Notes: a model not told the origin generated them from the sequence alone. Positions 7,586-15,190 are shown, counted from the first letter of the stretch. The stretch: DNA of 64,000 nt from Rubrivivax rivuli (GCF_004016505.1 NZ_SACR01000006.1:285798-349797); one strand, 5' to 3'. Program-made: numbers and translations.

Positions 7586-9526
7586 GTGCGGCACACTACG
7601 CAGAAGTTCAAGCCTGACAAGCACTTGCCGCAACCGGCCCCAGCCGAACCGTCCACGCCGATGCCCAAACCGCGTTCCACTGCCGCGCCGCGCCGCCTGG
7701 GCCCGCCCCAGTTGGCCTTCGTGCGCTGCTGGGCCGAAGGGCTGGATCTCGTGGCCGCTTGGGACCGCTACCTCTATGTCGATGGCGTGGGCGACGGCCG
7801 GCGGGCCCGCGGCGAACTGCAGCGCCTGCTGGACGAACTGAGGGCCCTGGCGCGTGCCCACGGGCGGCCTGAGCTGGCAGCGCTGCTGCGCCGTGACCCC
7901 GCTGCGATGGTGGACAGCGCACGGGCAGCCCCCACGCTGGCGGAGTTCGCCGCGCAGCAGCCGGCCGACTACTACACCGAAGCCGAGCTCATCGCGCTGT
8001 ACCAGGCCGAACACGGCCAGGCCGACGCCCGCAGCGCGGCCCGCCGCAAGCAGCGCCTGCGCCAGCGCCTGGTGGAGGCGCTGCAATGGCTGGAACGTCT
8101 GGTCGCGCGCGCCCCGGCACCGGACGACGCCGTCGACGCCTGGCTGGACGACAAGGTGGCGCAGCGCCTGGCCGCCGTGGGCATCCGGCGGCTGCAGGAC
8201 TTGATGGTCTGGGTGCGCAGCAAGGGCTTCCACTGGCAGCGCGGCATCCCGCGCCTGGGGCCGGAAGGCGCAGCCCGCATCGTGCGCTGGCTGCGCGAGC
8301 ACGAGGCCACGCTCGGAGCCCTGCCCTCCCCGGCCCTGGCGCCGCTGAGCCAGGTGGACACGCGGGCGCTCACGCCTTTGCCCCGTGTGGGCATCGTGCC
8401 GCTGGAACGCTTCATTCCCCCGGCCGAACGCGACGGCTCGCACGGCCTGAACCGGGCACCACTGGCGCGCTGCAAGATCGCCGCCGCCAACGACCATGAG
8501 GCGCTGCAGGCCTGGCTGCGGTTGCGCCTGCCCGGCAGCCACACCTGGCGCGCCTACCGCAAGGAAGGCGAACGATTCCTGCTGTGGGCTGTGATGCACA
8601 GGCGCAAGGCGCTGTCTTCGCTGGACGGCGACGATTGCGTGGCCTATCGCGATTTCCTGGCCAACCCAGGGCCGGAGTGGATGGGGCCGCGCAACGCCCA
8701 GCGCTGGTCTGAAGCCTGGCGGCCTTTCGAAGGCCCGCTGGCGCCGGGCTCGCAGGCGGCGGCGCTGACCATCGTGCGCTCGCTCTGCGAGTGGCTGGTG
8801 CGCCGCCACTACCTCGACAGCAACCCTTGGGACGACGTTCCGCAGCGCGCGGATGCGCCCTCGATGCCGCAGTTGCGCGCGCTGTCGCAGAAGCAGTGGG
8901 CCCTGGTGCAGGGCTGGCTGGCAGAGCAGTTGGCGCAGGCGCCCTCCCCTGCCCTGCACCGCCTGCGCTTCATGCTCGATTTCGCCTACATGACCGGCAT
9001 GCGCCTGTCGGAACTGGCCGCCGCCGAACTGGGCTGGCTGCGCCAAGAGCAGCTCGACGACGGCGAGTGGGCGTGGTCGATCATGGTGCTGGGCAAGCGC
9101 AACAAGTGGCGCGAAGTGCCCCTGCCCGACGCTGCCATGCACGCGCTGCGCCTGTACCTGAAGGCGCGGGGCCTGCCGCCCGAGCCCTTCGACAATGCCT
9201 CGGCCACCCCGCTGATCGCCCACCTGGCGCAGGAAGCGCCGCTGACACCGGCCCGCATCTACGAGGTGCTGGTGACGGCCTTCGAGCGCTGTGCGGCCGC
9301 CATCGCCACGCAAGACCGGCGCTCGGCCGAACGTATCGCGGCGGCCTCCACGCACTGGCTGCGCCACACCTACGGCTCGCACGCCGCCGCCCAGGGCGTG
9401 CCGCAAGACGTGCTGCAGGCCAACCTGGGCCACGAGAGCCTGGCCACCACCTCGATCTACGTGCGTGCCGAGAAGGGCCGGCGGCACCGTGCGGTGCAAG
9501 CGGCCTTCGGGCCAGCCAAGGGGTGA
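7586..9526 (+). CDS. Large tyrosine recombinase / phage-type integrase (646 aa)
   Basis: The C-terminal ~250 residues hold the full tyrosine recombinase active site: Arg473 in GMRLSEL, Lys504 in GKRNKW, His590-x-x-Arg593 in HWLRHT, His616 in LGHESL and the nucleophile Tyr625 in TSIYVR. Residues ~310-410 form a SAM-like core-binding domain. The first ~300 residues look like the DUF3701-type N-terminal domain of integrases on Burkholderiales replicons. The frame opens with GTG at 7586, but ATG at 7661 (MPKPRSTAAP) is also possible because the intervening residues are low in complexity. Its place beside a dif-like site and parAB/rep suggests a role in resolving replicon multimers rather than phage integration, though the latter is not excluded. 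Confidence 0.85.
   Translation: MRHTTQKFKPDKHLPQPAPAEPSTPMPKPRSTAAPRRLGPPQLAFVRCWAEGLDLVAAWDRYLYVDGVGDGRRARGELQRLLDELRALARAHGRPELAALLRRDPAAMVDSARAAPTLAEFAAQQPADYYTEAELIALYQAEHGQADARSAARRKQRLRQRLVEALQWLERLVARAPAPDDAVDAWLDDKVAQRLAAVGIRRLQDLMVWVRSKGFHWQRGIPRLGPEGAARIVRWLREHEATLGALPSPALAPLSQVDTRALTPLPRVGIVPLERFIPPAERDGSHGLNRAPLARCKIAAANDHEALQAWLRLRLPGSHTWRAYRKEGERFLLWAVMHRRKALSSLDGDDCVAYRDFLANPGPEWMGPRNAQRWSEAWRPFEGPLAPGSQAAALTIVRSLCEWLVRRHYLDSNPWDDVPQRADAPSMPQLRALSQKQWALVQGWLAEQLAQAPSPALHRLRFMLDFAYMTGMRLSELAAAELGWLRQEQLDDGEWAWSIMVLGKRNKWREVPLPDAAMHALRLYLKARGLPPEPFDNASATPLIAHLAQEAPLTPARIYEVLVTAFERCAAAIATQDRRSAERIAAASTHWLRHTYGSHAAAQGVPQDVLQANLGHESLATTSIYVRAEKGRRHRAVQAAFGPAKG
7613..7628 (+). repeat. 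16 bp repeat, copy 1 (second copy in the origin region)
   Basis: The sequence CCTGACAAGCACTTGC occurs here and again at 12043-12058 in the same orientation. This copy lies within the first codons of the recombinase frame, or in its leader if translation begins at 7661. The second copy lies beside the iterons in front of rep. A perfect 16 bp match between these two sites is unlikely by chance and suggests a shared protein-binding site. Confidence 0.6.
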
Positions 9527-9536
9527 AGCCAGGCCT

Positions 9537-9555
9537 CAGGGCGAACGGCGCCCTG
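9537..9555. terminator. Hairpin between convergent recombinase and parB genes
   Basis: The arms CAGGGCG (9537-9543) and CGCCCTG (9549-9555) are perfect inverted repeats around a 5 nt loop. The hairpin lies in the 48 nt between the stop of the recombinase gene and the stop of parB, which converge. There is no T-run on either side, so it would be a GC-rich stem that stops or stabilises transcripts from both directions. Confidence 0.4.
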
Positions 9556-9574
9556 CCCTGCCCTGCCCAGCGGT

Positions 9575-10633
9575 TCAGCGGCGGCTGAGCAGTTTCTCGA
9601 GGTAGGCGGCGAGTTCGGCTTCGGCCGCTTCGCCCAGGGCGCCAGCGGCGAACTTGATCACCACGCGGCCCCGCGTGTCACGCGTCATCAGCGCCTGGCG
9701 GCCGGCCGTGCCCTCGATGACCCGGTGCGTGGGTGTTGAACGGTTCAACAGCGTGACATCGGCGCCACCCACCAGCACGGCCAGCACCTGCGCGGCCGAG
9801 CGCACTTCACCGCTGGCCTTCAGGCGCCCTGCCCGGCCGAGCACGCCCTCCGGGTCTTTCTGCAGGGCTTCGGCCAGAGGCTGTGCCCAGCGGAACTGGA
9901 TGTCCAGCGGGCTGGGAAAAGCAGCCACCACGGCATCGGGCAGGCGCGCGAGCGACAGGCTCTTGGACACCAGCGACACGTCCACGCCCAGGGCCTCGGC
10001 CAGGCGGCGCTGCGAGGGGTAGAGGCCTTCGTCCAGCGCACGGCGGTACATCGCGCCCTGCTCCCAGGCGCTGAGGTTCTTGCGCGCGCGGTTCTCGCGC
10101 TCCATGGCCTCGAAGAGCTGCTGGTCGCTCATCTCGGCCACCATGGCCTGCAACGGCAGCCCCAGCTCCAGGCAAGCGCGGTGGCGGCGGTGGCCGAACA
10201 CCAACTCGTAGCCGGGTTGGCCCTCGGGTGTTGAACCGTTCAACACCCGAGGCAGCGCACGCACCGCCACCGGCTGCACGTTCGTGCCAGCGGCGGCGAT
10301 GTCAGCCTTGAGTTCTGCAAAGGCCTCGTCGGCGAAAGAGTGCTCGTGCCGGTTGGCCCAGCGCGACGGGCGCACGGCTTGCGCGTCCAGCGCGCGCACG
10401 GGCAGGGCGCCATCGAAGGCCTTGAGCCGCTCGCGCAGTTCTTCGGCCTCCTTCACCGCGGCCGATTGCGAAGCCATGAACAGCGCCATGGAGCCCGGCG
10501 CCGTCTTCGGCCGCGGGTCGCCCAGGTCCGCGCGGTCGCCACGCTCCACGCGTTCTGCACCCCCCAGGCTGGGTTCGGCCGCCACCGGCGGCATCTGGAT
10601 CAGGCTCGCCTTCGCCGCCAGCTTCTTGCTCAT
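9575..10633 (-). CDS. parB: ParB family partition protein
   Basis: The 352-residue protein is the centromere-binding CTPase of a ParABS system. Residues ~85-160 form the ParB N-terminal nuclease-like domain, ending in the CTP-binding GHRRHRAC motif at residues 147-154. The ENRARKNLSAWEQG block (near residue 178) and a helix-turn-helix (SQRRLAEALGVDVSLVSKSL) that recognises parS follow. The C-terminal ~60 residues should dimerise. It overlaps parA by 4 nt, so the two are translationally coupled. Two parS-like palindromes lie within this gene; one encodes LNGSTPE inside the N-terminal domain just before the GHRRHRAC motif. Confidence 0.93.
   Translation of the reverse strand: MSKKLAAKASLIQMPPVAAEPSLGGAERVERGDRADLGDPRPKTAPGSMALFMASQSAAVKEAEELRERLKAFDGALPVRALDAQAVRPSRWANRHEHSFADEAFAELKADIAAAGTNVQPVAVRALPRVLNGSTPEGQPGYELVFGHRRHRACLELGLPLQAMVAEMSDQQLFEAMERENRARKNLSAWEQGAMYRRALDEGLYPSQRRLAEALGVDVSLVSKSLSLARLPDAVVAAFPSPLDIQFRWAQPLAEALQKDPEGVLGRAGRLKASGEVRSAAQVLAVLVGGADVTLLNRSTPTHRVIEGTAGRQALMTRDTRGRVVIKFAAGALGEAAEAELAAYLEKLLSRR
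9734..9750. other. parS-like palindrome 1 (inside parB)
   Basis: TGTTGAACGGTTCAACA is a perfect 8+1+8 palindrome. It lies within the 3' half of parB, where it encodes part of LLNRSTPTHR. The same core with a C/G centre recurs at 10229-10245 and 10666-10682, as expected of centromere sites bound by the ParB encoded here. Confidence 0.72.
10229..10245. other. parS-like palindrome 2 (inside parB, extended)
   Basis: TGTTGAACCGTTCAACA is a perfect 8+1+8 palindrome. Six more bases on each side (CTCGGG and CCCGAG) also pair, giving a perfect 29 bp palindrome at 10223-10251. On the minus strand it encodes VLNGSTPE in ParB. It is the strongest candidate centromere site in the window. Confidence 0.75.
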
Positions 10634-11862
10634 CGCTTGGTCTCCTTGCCGTCACGCGCCTCGGGTGTTGAACCGTTCAACGCTGCCGTCTGCCGCGCCC
10701 AGACACCCCGTATCGACCCCTCGATGTGGCCGACGAAACTGTCATAGGCATCACGCGCCCGCTTGAAGGTGCGCGCGCTGCCGTCGTACTTCGAGACGTC
10801 GTAGACCGTGCCGAACTCGGCGCTCGTCACGCCCGTCACCGCCGTCTTCGGGATCTCCACCGGCAACACCTTCTCGGCGTAGGTCTGGCCGATCCACTGC
10901 CGGATCACGTTGCTCGCCGCATCGGCCGAGTCCACACGCGCCAGCAGCACATGGATGAAATCGAAGGTCTTGTCCAGGCCGCGCCGTGTCAGCAGTTCGT
11001 TGGCCAGGTCGGAGAACAGGCTCCAGAACTGCGAGGCCGAGGCGAAGTCCAGGGCGTTGGGGGGCAGCGGCATGATGATGCCGTTGGACGCCATGAAGGC
11101 GTTGATGGTGGTGTACGACAGGGCCGGCGGCGTGTCGATGATGATCACGTCGTACTCGCCGCGCACGTCGTCGATGCCCAGGTCCAGCACGCGCCAGAAC
11201 TCGAAACCCGGCTCCTGCGTCTGCCGCGCGGGCAGGGCGAACTCGGCGCCGAAGAGCACCGGCGCTGCACCCACCAGATCGATGCCGTCCCAGTAGGTGG
11301 GCCGGATGGCGTAGCGGATGGAAGTCTCGGTACCCATGGCCAGCGGCAGGATGGTGTCGCCTTCTTCAACCTCGGTATCGGGAAGGATGCCGAACAGCGT
11401 GGTCAGCGAGCCCTGCGGGTCGGTGTCGATCACCAGCACGCGGTGGCCGAGCAAGGACAGGCCCTGTGCCAGCGTGACCGCCGTGGTCGTCTTCGACACA
11501 CCCCCCTTGAAGTTGCCGATGCTGATGGTGACGGCCTCGGCGCCGGGCGGGCGCAGCTTGTCCTTGCGGTAGTCGCGTGCCCACAGGCGGGCCTCGGCCA
11601 GTGTGAACTCGCGCCGACTGCCCGCCGCGTTCAGCCGTCCGGGTGGCAGGTCGCCCTTGCTCATGCGGTGCGAGATCGATCCCTTCTCCACGTCCAGTGC
11701 CGCGGCCAGCTGCGACAGGCTGAAGGTCGGCGGCGACTTGCGCGCCGAAGGCGCCAACATCGCCGAGCGGATCTGTTCCATCATCGCCACCGCGCGCTCG
11801 GCCTGGTTGGCAATGTCGGCCAGGCTGATCGGCCTGGGCTGCGGCAAACTCTTGCTCGTCAT
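10630..11862 (-). CDS. parA: ParA family partition ATPase with N-terminal DNA-binding domain
   Basis: This 410-residue protein is a long (type Ia-like) ParA. Residues ~45-100 carry a MerR/HTH-like DNA-binding region (FSLSQLAAALDVEKGSISHR then LPPGRLNAAGSRREFTLAEA), followed by the ATPase. The deviant Walker A reads FKGGVSKTTT with Lys119 and Lys124; a Walker A' block VLVIDTDPQGSLT and the Walker B VIIIDTPP follow. It should move the replicon by ATP-dependent binding to nucleoid DNA, stimulated by ParB. The N-terminal domain lets such proteins repress their own operon. The C-terminus contains ALNGSTPEA, encoded by a third parS-like palindrome. It overlaps parB by 4 nt. Confidence 0.94.
   Translation of the reverse strand: MTSKSLPQPRPISLADIANQAERAVAMMEQIRSAMLAPSARKSPPTFSLSQLAAALDVEKGSISHRMSKGDLPPGRLNAAGSRREFTLAEARLWARDYRKDKLRPPGAEAVTISIGNFKGGVSKTTTAVTLAQGLSLLGHRVLVIDTDPQGSLTTLFGILPDTEVEEGDTILPLAMGTETSIRYAIRPTYWDGIDLVGAAPVLFGAEFALPARQTQEPGFEFWRVLDLGIDDVRGEYDVIIIDTPPALSYTTINAFMASNGIIMPLPPNALDFASASQFWSLFSDLANELLTRRGLDKTFDFIHVLLARVDSADAASNVIRQWIGQTYAEKVLPVEIPKTAVTGVTSAEFGTVYDVSKYDGSARTFKRARDAYDSFVGHIEGSIRGVWARQTAALNGSTPEARDGKETKR
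10666..10682. other. parS-like palindrome 3 (inside the end of parA)
   Basis: TGTTGAACCGTTCAACG is identical to site 2 except for the last base, so its palindrome is 7+1+7 plus one mismatch. The left flank CTCGGG is also shared with site 2, while the right flank is not. It lies in the last codons of parA and encodes LNGSTPE in the same reading frame as the copies in parB. Confidence 0.68.
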
Positions 11863-11939
11863 GGGTGCTCTCCGGGGAAGCCTGGAGTTTATCGCCCGCT
11901 TGACGGAAAACTGCTCGCTGAACGAAGAAGCGTCAAGCA

Positions 11940-12035
11940 GCCGTCTTTTGAGGTGTTGCGTTTCTTCCTTCAGGTGCCTCGGAATTTAAGAGATTCAGAC
12001 CCTTCAAAGCCTTTAATTCCTTTAGCCGACGAAAA
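11940..12035. other. AT-rich block, candidate DNA-unwinding element
   Basis: Within a strongly GC-rich window this stretch is visibly AT-rich, with runs such as CTTTTGAGGTGTT, GGAATTTAAGAG and CTTTAATTCCTTTAG. GGAATTTAAG and CTTTAATTCC are nearly inverted copies of each other. Such blocks next to iterons are where initiator proteins melt DNA. Confidence 0.5.
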
Positions 12036-12042
12036 CTGCTGC

Positions 12043-12058
12043 CCTGACAAGCACTTGC
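12043..12058 (+). repeat. 16 bp repeat, copy 2
   Basis: CCTGACAAGCACTTGC is identical to 7613-7628. Here it lies directly before the first iteron-like repeat, separated by only 5 nt. Confidence 0.6.
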
Positions 12059-12063
12059 GTCAC

Positions 12064-12490
12064 TTCACGTGAGTAGATGCGGGACACGGTGGAGACTTTG
12101 CGGGAACGCAGGTGAGTGCATGCAGGCCACGCCGGAGGCCGCGCAGGAACCCACGTGAGTGCAAGCGGGGCGCCCGCAGGGGCGCTGGCCCGCGATTCAT
12201 GTGAGGGTTTTCAGGAGCTCCCAGGGCGGGCGCGACACACTCCCGGCAGGCGTCGGCATCCGTTCGCCGCCCGGTGCGGCAAACAGACGTGCCCGGGCCG
12301 ACCGGCGCAGCCGGCAGCCCAGCGCCGACCCTTGGGCGGGCCTGTGGCGAGACACGGGTCGCTGCCTGCCGGTCCCAAAGCCCCGAAAACTCTCCGCCCA
12401 GGCGCCGTGCGCGAAGTGAATCGTCCGATTCACGTGAGACTTTTCGGGGGCTCCGAGCGCCTGGCGCCCGCCGCCCCTGATGTGAGAAGC
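12064..12490 (+). repeat. Six iteron-like direct repeats (core CACGTGAGT)
   Basis: Copies on the plus strand are at 12064-12080 (TTCACGTGAGTAGATGC), 12107-12123 (CGCAGGTGAGTGCATGC), 12150-12166 (CCCACGTGAGTGCAAGC), 12196-12212 (TTCATGTGAGGGTTTTC), 12429-12445 (TTCACGTGAGACTTTTC) and a weaker one at 12477-12490. The first three are spaced 43 bp apart, about four helical turns. Copies four and five are part of a longer imperfect repeat of about 31 bp that starts GATTCA and ends CTCC.AG. GTGAATCG/CGATTCAC at 12416-12433 is a perfect inverted repeat overlapping copy five. These are the likely binding sites of the Rep protein encoded next door. Confidence 0.65.
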
Positions 12491-12498
12491 CAACTCAC
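12482..12498. promoter_or_regulatory. Candidate Rep operator in the rep promoter
   Basis: GTGAG (12482-12486) and CTCAC (12494-12498) form an inverted repeat around 7 nt, ending 20 nt before the rep start codon. Each arm repeats the GTGAG core of the iterons. Rep_3-family initiators often repress themselves as dimers at an inverted repeat of the iteron half-site, and this fits that pattern. A TACAGT hexamer at 12507-12512 could be the -10 element. Confidence 0.45.
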
Positions 12499-12518
12499 CT
12501 ATCGCGTACAGTCGTGGC

Positions 12519-13982
12519 GTGAACGCCCGCTTGCCCCCACCGGCCCCGTCGGAGGCCGAGAACGCTGCCCCGCCCCGGCCGCGCGGCCTCGCTGCGGCTG
12601 GCAAGCCCGACGACCCGGCGCTGCTGCTCAAGGCCGTCAACACGCTGGCCATCGTGCCGAAGTCAGCGCGCATCACCACGCTGGGGCGCAAGACCTACAA
12701 CGTCCTGCTCTACCAGGCGCAGGAGCAAGGCCTGGAGCACGACGTCTTCCGCGCCCCGCTCGACACCCTGATCAAGGGCCTGGAATTCGACAGCCACGAC
12801 CACGCGCTCATCAAGAAGCACCTGCGCGCCATGGTCTCCACCACGGTGGAATGGCAGTCGCCCACCACGGGCGAGGGCAGCACCTGGAACGTCAGCGGCC
12901 TGCTGGCCCACGCCAAGCTCAGCAAGGAAGGCGGGCAGGTGTGGGTGGAGTGGTCCTATGCCGTCAACCTGAAGCAGGAACTGCTCGAGCCCACGGTCTT
13001 CGCGCGGCTGCGGCTGGAGATCATCAGCCAGCTGCGCAGCCACGCCGGCGTGGCGCTGTACGAGATCTGCACGCGCTACAAGGACATCGGCCGCACCGCG
13101 CGCCAGGCCTGGCGCTGGTGGTACCCGGTGCTCAGCGGCAACCCGCCCAGCGACAAACTGGCCAAGCTGGAATACCGCATCTTCAAGCGCGACACGCTCA
13201 AGCCCGCCATCGCCGAGGTGAGCGCCATCACCGACATCGAGGTCGAACTCGTCGAGCACAAGCAGGGCCGATTCATCGACGAGATCCAGTTCCGCATCGC
13301 GCCCAAGCGCCAGGCTTCGCTGGCCCTTACCCGGCCGCCGCAGCCGGTGGACCTGGCCCTGGTGGCGCGCGCGCAGCGCCTGGGCTTGGGCGACGAAGCC
13401 GCCGAAGACATGGTGGCCGTGCACGGAGAAGACGCTTTCCGCGCCGGGCTCGATTCGCTGGAGCGGCGAATGGCCAGCAGCTACCCCGAGCCCTTGCGCG
13501 ACCCCACGCGCTACCTGCGCGCCTTGATGCCCGGTGAAGCCGCCCGCGCGCAGAAGCGCAGCGCCGAACTCGAAGCCGAAGCCGCCAGCGAGGCCCAGGC
13601 CGCCGGGGCAGGGCAGGGCGGCCGCGCCGAGGCGCCAAGCCCGGCTGCCCGCGACCTGCAGGCCAAGCGCCAGGCGCGCTGGCTGGCCGAATGGACCCGC
13701 CGCCGCCACGAGCAGTGCGCCGCCGACATCGAGGCGCTCAGCACCGAGGCGCAGCGCGAGCTCGAGGCCAGCCTGATGGCCGCGCTGCAGGCCCGCAAGG
13801 CCCACCCCTCGCTCACCAAGCGCCTGGCCGCCAGCGGCTGGCAGCACCCCATGGTGCGCCACGAGATGCTGCGCCACTTCGGCGCCGCCAGCTACGGCCC
13901 GGGCTGGGACCAGCCCAGCGCCGAGCAGCTGCTGGCCATCGCCGCCGAAATGGGCGCTGACAAAGCCGGAGAAGAGCGCTGA
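12519..13982 (+). CDS. Replication initiator protein, Rep_3 / RepB-like
   Basis: The 487-residue protein starts with GTG and a Pro/Ala-rich leader. Two winged-helix-like domains follow (about residues 35-150 and 160-270). The first begins LAIVPKSARITTLGRKTYNV, the typical first helix of the Rep_3 initiator fold. The second has HAGVALYEICTRYKDIGRTA and ends with FRIAPK. Such proteins bind iterons as monomers and open the origin. A charged, Ala-rich C-terminal extension of about 200 residues goes beyond the usual Rep size and is seen in initiators of Burkholderiales megaplasmids and second chromosomes. It faces the divergent parA across the origin and its stop overlaps the start of bioF. Confidence 0.85.
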   Translation: MNARLPPPAPSEAENAAPPRPRGLAAAGKPDDPALLLKAVNTLAIVPKSARITTLGRKTYNVLLYQAQEQGLEHDVFRAPLDTLIKGLEFDSHDHALIKKHLRAMVSTTVEWQSPTTGEGSTWNVSGLLAHAKLSKEGGQVWVEWSYAVNLKQELLEPTVFARLRLEIISQLRSHAGVALYEICTRYKDIGRTARQAWRWWYPVLSGNPPSDKLAKLEYRIFKRDTLKPAIAEVSAITDIEVELVEHKQGRFIDEIQFRIAPKRQASLALTRPPQPVDLALVARAQRLGLGDEAAEDMVAVHGEDAFRAGLDSLERRMASSYPEPLRDPTRYLRALMPGEAARAQKRSAELEAEAASEAQAAGAGQGGRAEAPSPAARDLQAKRQARWLAEWTRRRHEQCAADIEALSTEAQRELEASLMAALQARKAHPSLTKRLAASGWQHPMVRHEMLRHFGAASYGPGWDQPSAEQLLAIAAEMGADKAGEER

Positions 13983-15190
13983 GCTGGCTGGACGAGTTCG
14001 ACACGCGCCTGGCCGCGCTGGACGCGCAGGCCCTGCGCCGCACCCGCCGCCGCGTGCGGCCCGGCCCGGGCGCCACGATGGTGGTGGACGGCGTGCCGCT
14101 GCTGGCCTTCTGCAGCAACGACTACCTCGGCCTCACGCAGGCCGGTGCGCTGAAGGCTGCCGTGCATGCGGCCGTGGACACCTATGGCGTCGGCGCTGGC
14201 GCTTCGCCCATGGTCAGCGGCCACAGCGAGGCCAACGCTGCGCTGGAAACCGAGCTCGCACAGGCCGTGCAACTGCCGCGCGCGCTGTACTTCTACGCGG
14301 GCTACGCCACCAACGCCAGCATCGTGCCGGCGCTGGTGGGCCCGGGCGATGCGGTGTTCTCCGATGCGCTGAACCACGCCTGCCTCATCGACGGCGCGCG
14401 TTTGTCCAAGGCCGGGGTGCACCGCTACGCGCATGCCGATCTCGCCGGGCTGGCCGCGGCGCTGCAGGCCAGCCCGGCACGCCGCAAGCTCGTCATCAGC
14501 GACGCGGTGTTCAGCATGGACGGCGACGTGGCCGACCTGCGCGCGCTGCTGGCCCTGTGCGAGGCGCACGATGCGCTGCTGCTGCTGGACGACGCCCACG
14601 GCTTCGGCGTGCTCGGCCCGCAAGGCCGCGGCGCGCTGGCCGCCGCCGGGCTGACGGGGCCCGGCGCTTCAAACCGCGTGCTCTACATGTCCACGCTGAG
14701 CAAGGCCATCGGCGTGGCCGGGGCCTTCGTGGCCGGGACTGATCGCCTGATCGAATGGCTGCTGCAGAAGACGCGCAGCTACACCTACGCCACCGCCGCG
14801 CCCGCGTTGCTGGCCGAGGCTGCGCGCGCCGCGCTGCGCGTGGTGCTCGGCGATGAAGGCGAGGCCTTGCGCCAGCGCCTGCAGGCACGCATCGCCCAAC
14901 TGCGCGCGGGCCTGGCCCCCGGGGCCGATGCCGCACTCGATGCCGCCGGCTGGCGCCTGATGCCCTCGGCCACGGCCATCCAGCCGCTGGTGGTGGGCAG
15001 CGCAGAAGCCGCGCTCGCCTTGATGGCGCAGCTGCGCGAGCAGGGCCTGTGGGTGCCGGCCATCCGCCCGCCCACGGTGCCGGCAGGCACGGCACGGCTG
15101 CGCATCGCGCTGTCGGCCGCGCACGAAGAGGCCGATGTGCAGCGGCTGCTGCAGGCCTTGCAGGCCGCCGCCGCGCGTTCGTATCGCTGA
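13979..15190 (+). CDS. bioF: 8-amino-7-oxononanoate synthase, apparently with a CTG start
   Basis: BioF is a PLP enzyme that joins pimeloyl-ACP and L-alanine in biotin synthesis. Motifs include FCSNDYLGLT, GAGASPMVSGHSEANAALE, the DDAHGFGVLGPQGRG aspartate block and the PLP lysine in STLSKAIGV. Homology to BioF continues upstream of the first GTG (14054): SWLDEFDTRLAALDAQALRR is the normal N-terminus. The only plausible start for it is CTG at 13979, within CTGA, where the TGA is the rep stop. With that start the PLP lysine is residue 242, close to Lys236 in E. coli BioF. A start at 14054 would lose 25 conserved-position residues. The 4 nt overlap implies coupling to rep. Confidence 0.85.
   Translation: MSWLDEFDTRLAALDAQALRRTRRRVRPGPGATMVVDGVPLLAFCSNDYLGLTQAGALKAAVHAAVDTYGVGAGASPMVSGHSEANAALETELAQAVQLPRALYFYAGYATNASIVPALVGPGDAVFSDALNHACLIDGARLSKAGVHRYAHADLAGLAAALQASPARRKLVISDAVFSMDGDVADLRALLALCEAHDALLLLDDAHGFGVLGPQGRGALAAAGLTGPGASNRVLYMSTLSKAIGVAGAFVAGTDRLIEWLLQKTRSYTYATAAPALLAEAARAALRVVLGDEGEALRQRLQARIAQLRAGLAPGADAALDAAGWRLMPSATAIQPLVVGSAEAALALMAQLREQGLWVPAIRPPTVPAGTARLRIALSAAHEEADVQRLLQALQAAAARSYR

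Larger units (their letters stand above)
11863..12518. other. Candidate replication origin between parA and rep
   Basis: This 656 bp gap without a gene holds an unusual set of elements. From left to right: an 8 bp inverted repeat GCTTGACG / CGTCAAGC (11898-11905 and 11931-11938); two copies of a GAAAACTGCT motif (11907-11916 and 12031-12040); an AT-rich block about 11940-12035 containing AATTTAAGAG and CTTTAATTCC; a 16 bp repeat shared with the recombinase gene (12043-12058); six iteron-like CACGTGAGT repeats from 12064 to 12490; and a short palindrome just before rep. The layout matches iteron-type origins with a DNA-unwinding region. No DnaA box of the TTATNCACA type was found by eye. Confidence 0.7.

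Noticed and set aside
7529..12058. The 16 bp repeat as att sites of an integrated element
   Set aside because: Both copies lie inside the maintenance module (beside the recombinase and in the origin) and not at its borders, so they do not look like attL/attR.
11863..12518. DnaA boxes in the origin region
   Set aside because: No TTATNCACA-like 9-mers were found by eye on either strand.
14054..15190. bioF starting at GTG 14054
   Set aside because: Recognisable BioF N-terminal sequence continues in frame upstream to 13979, and the residue number of the PLP lysine fits the longer form.
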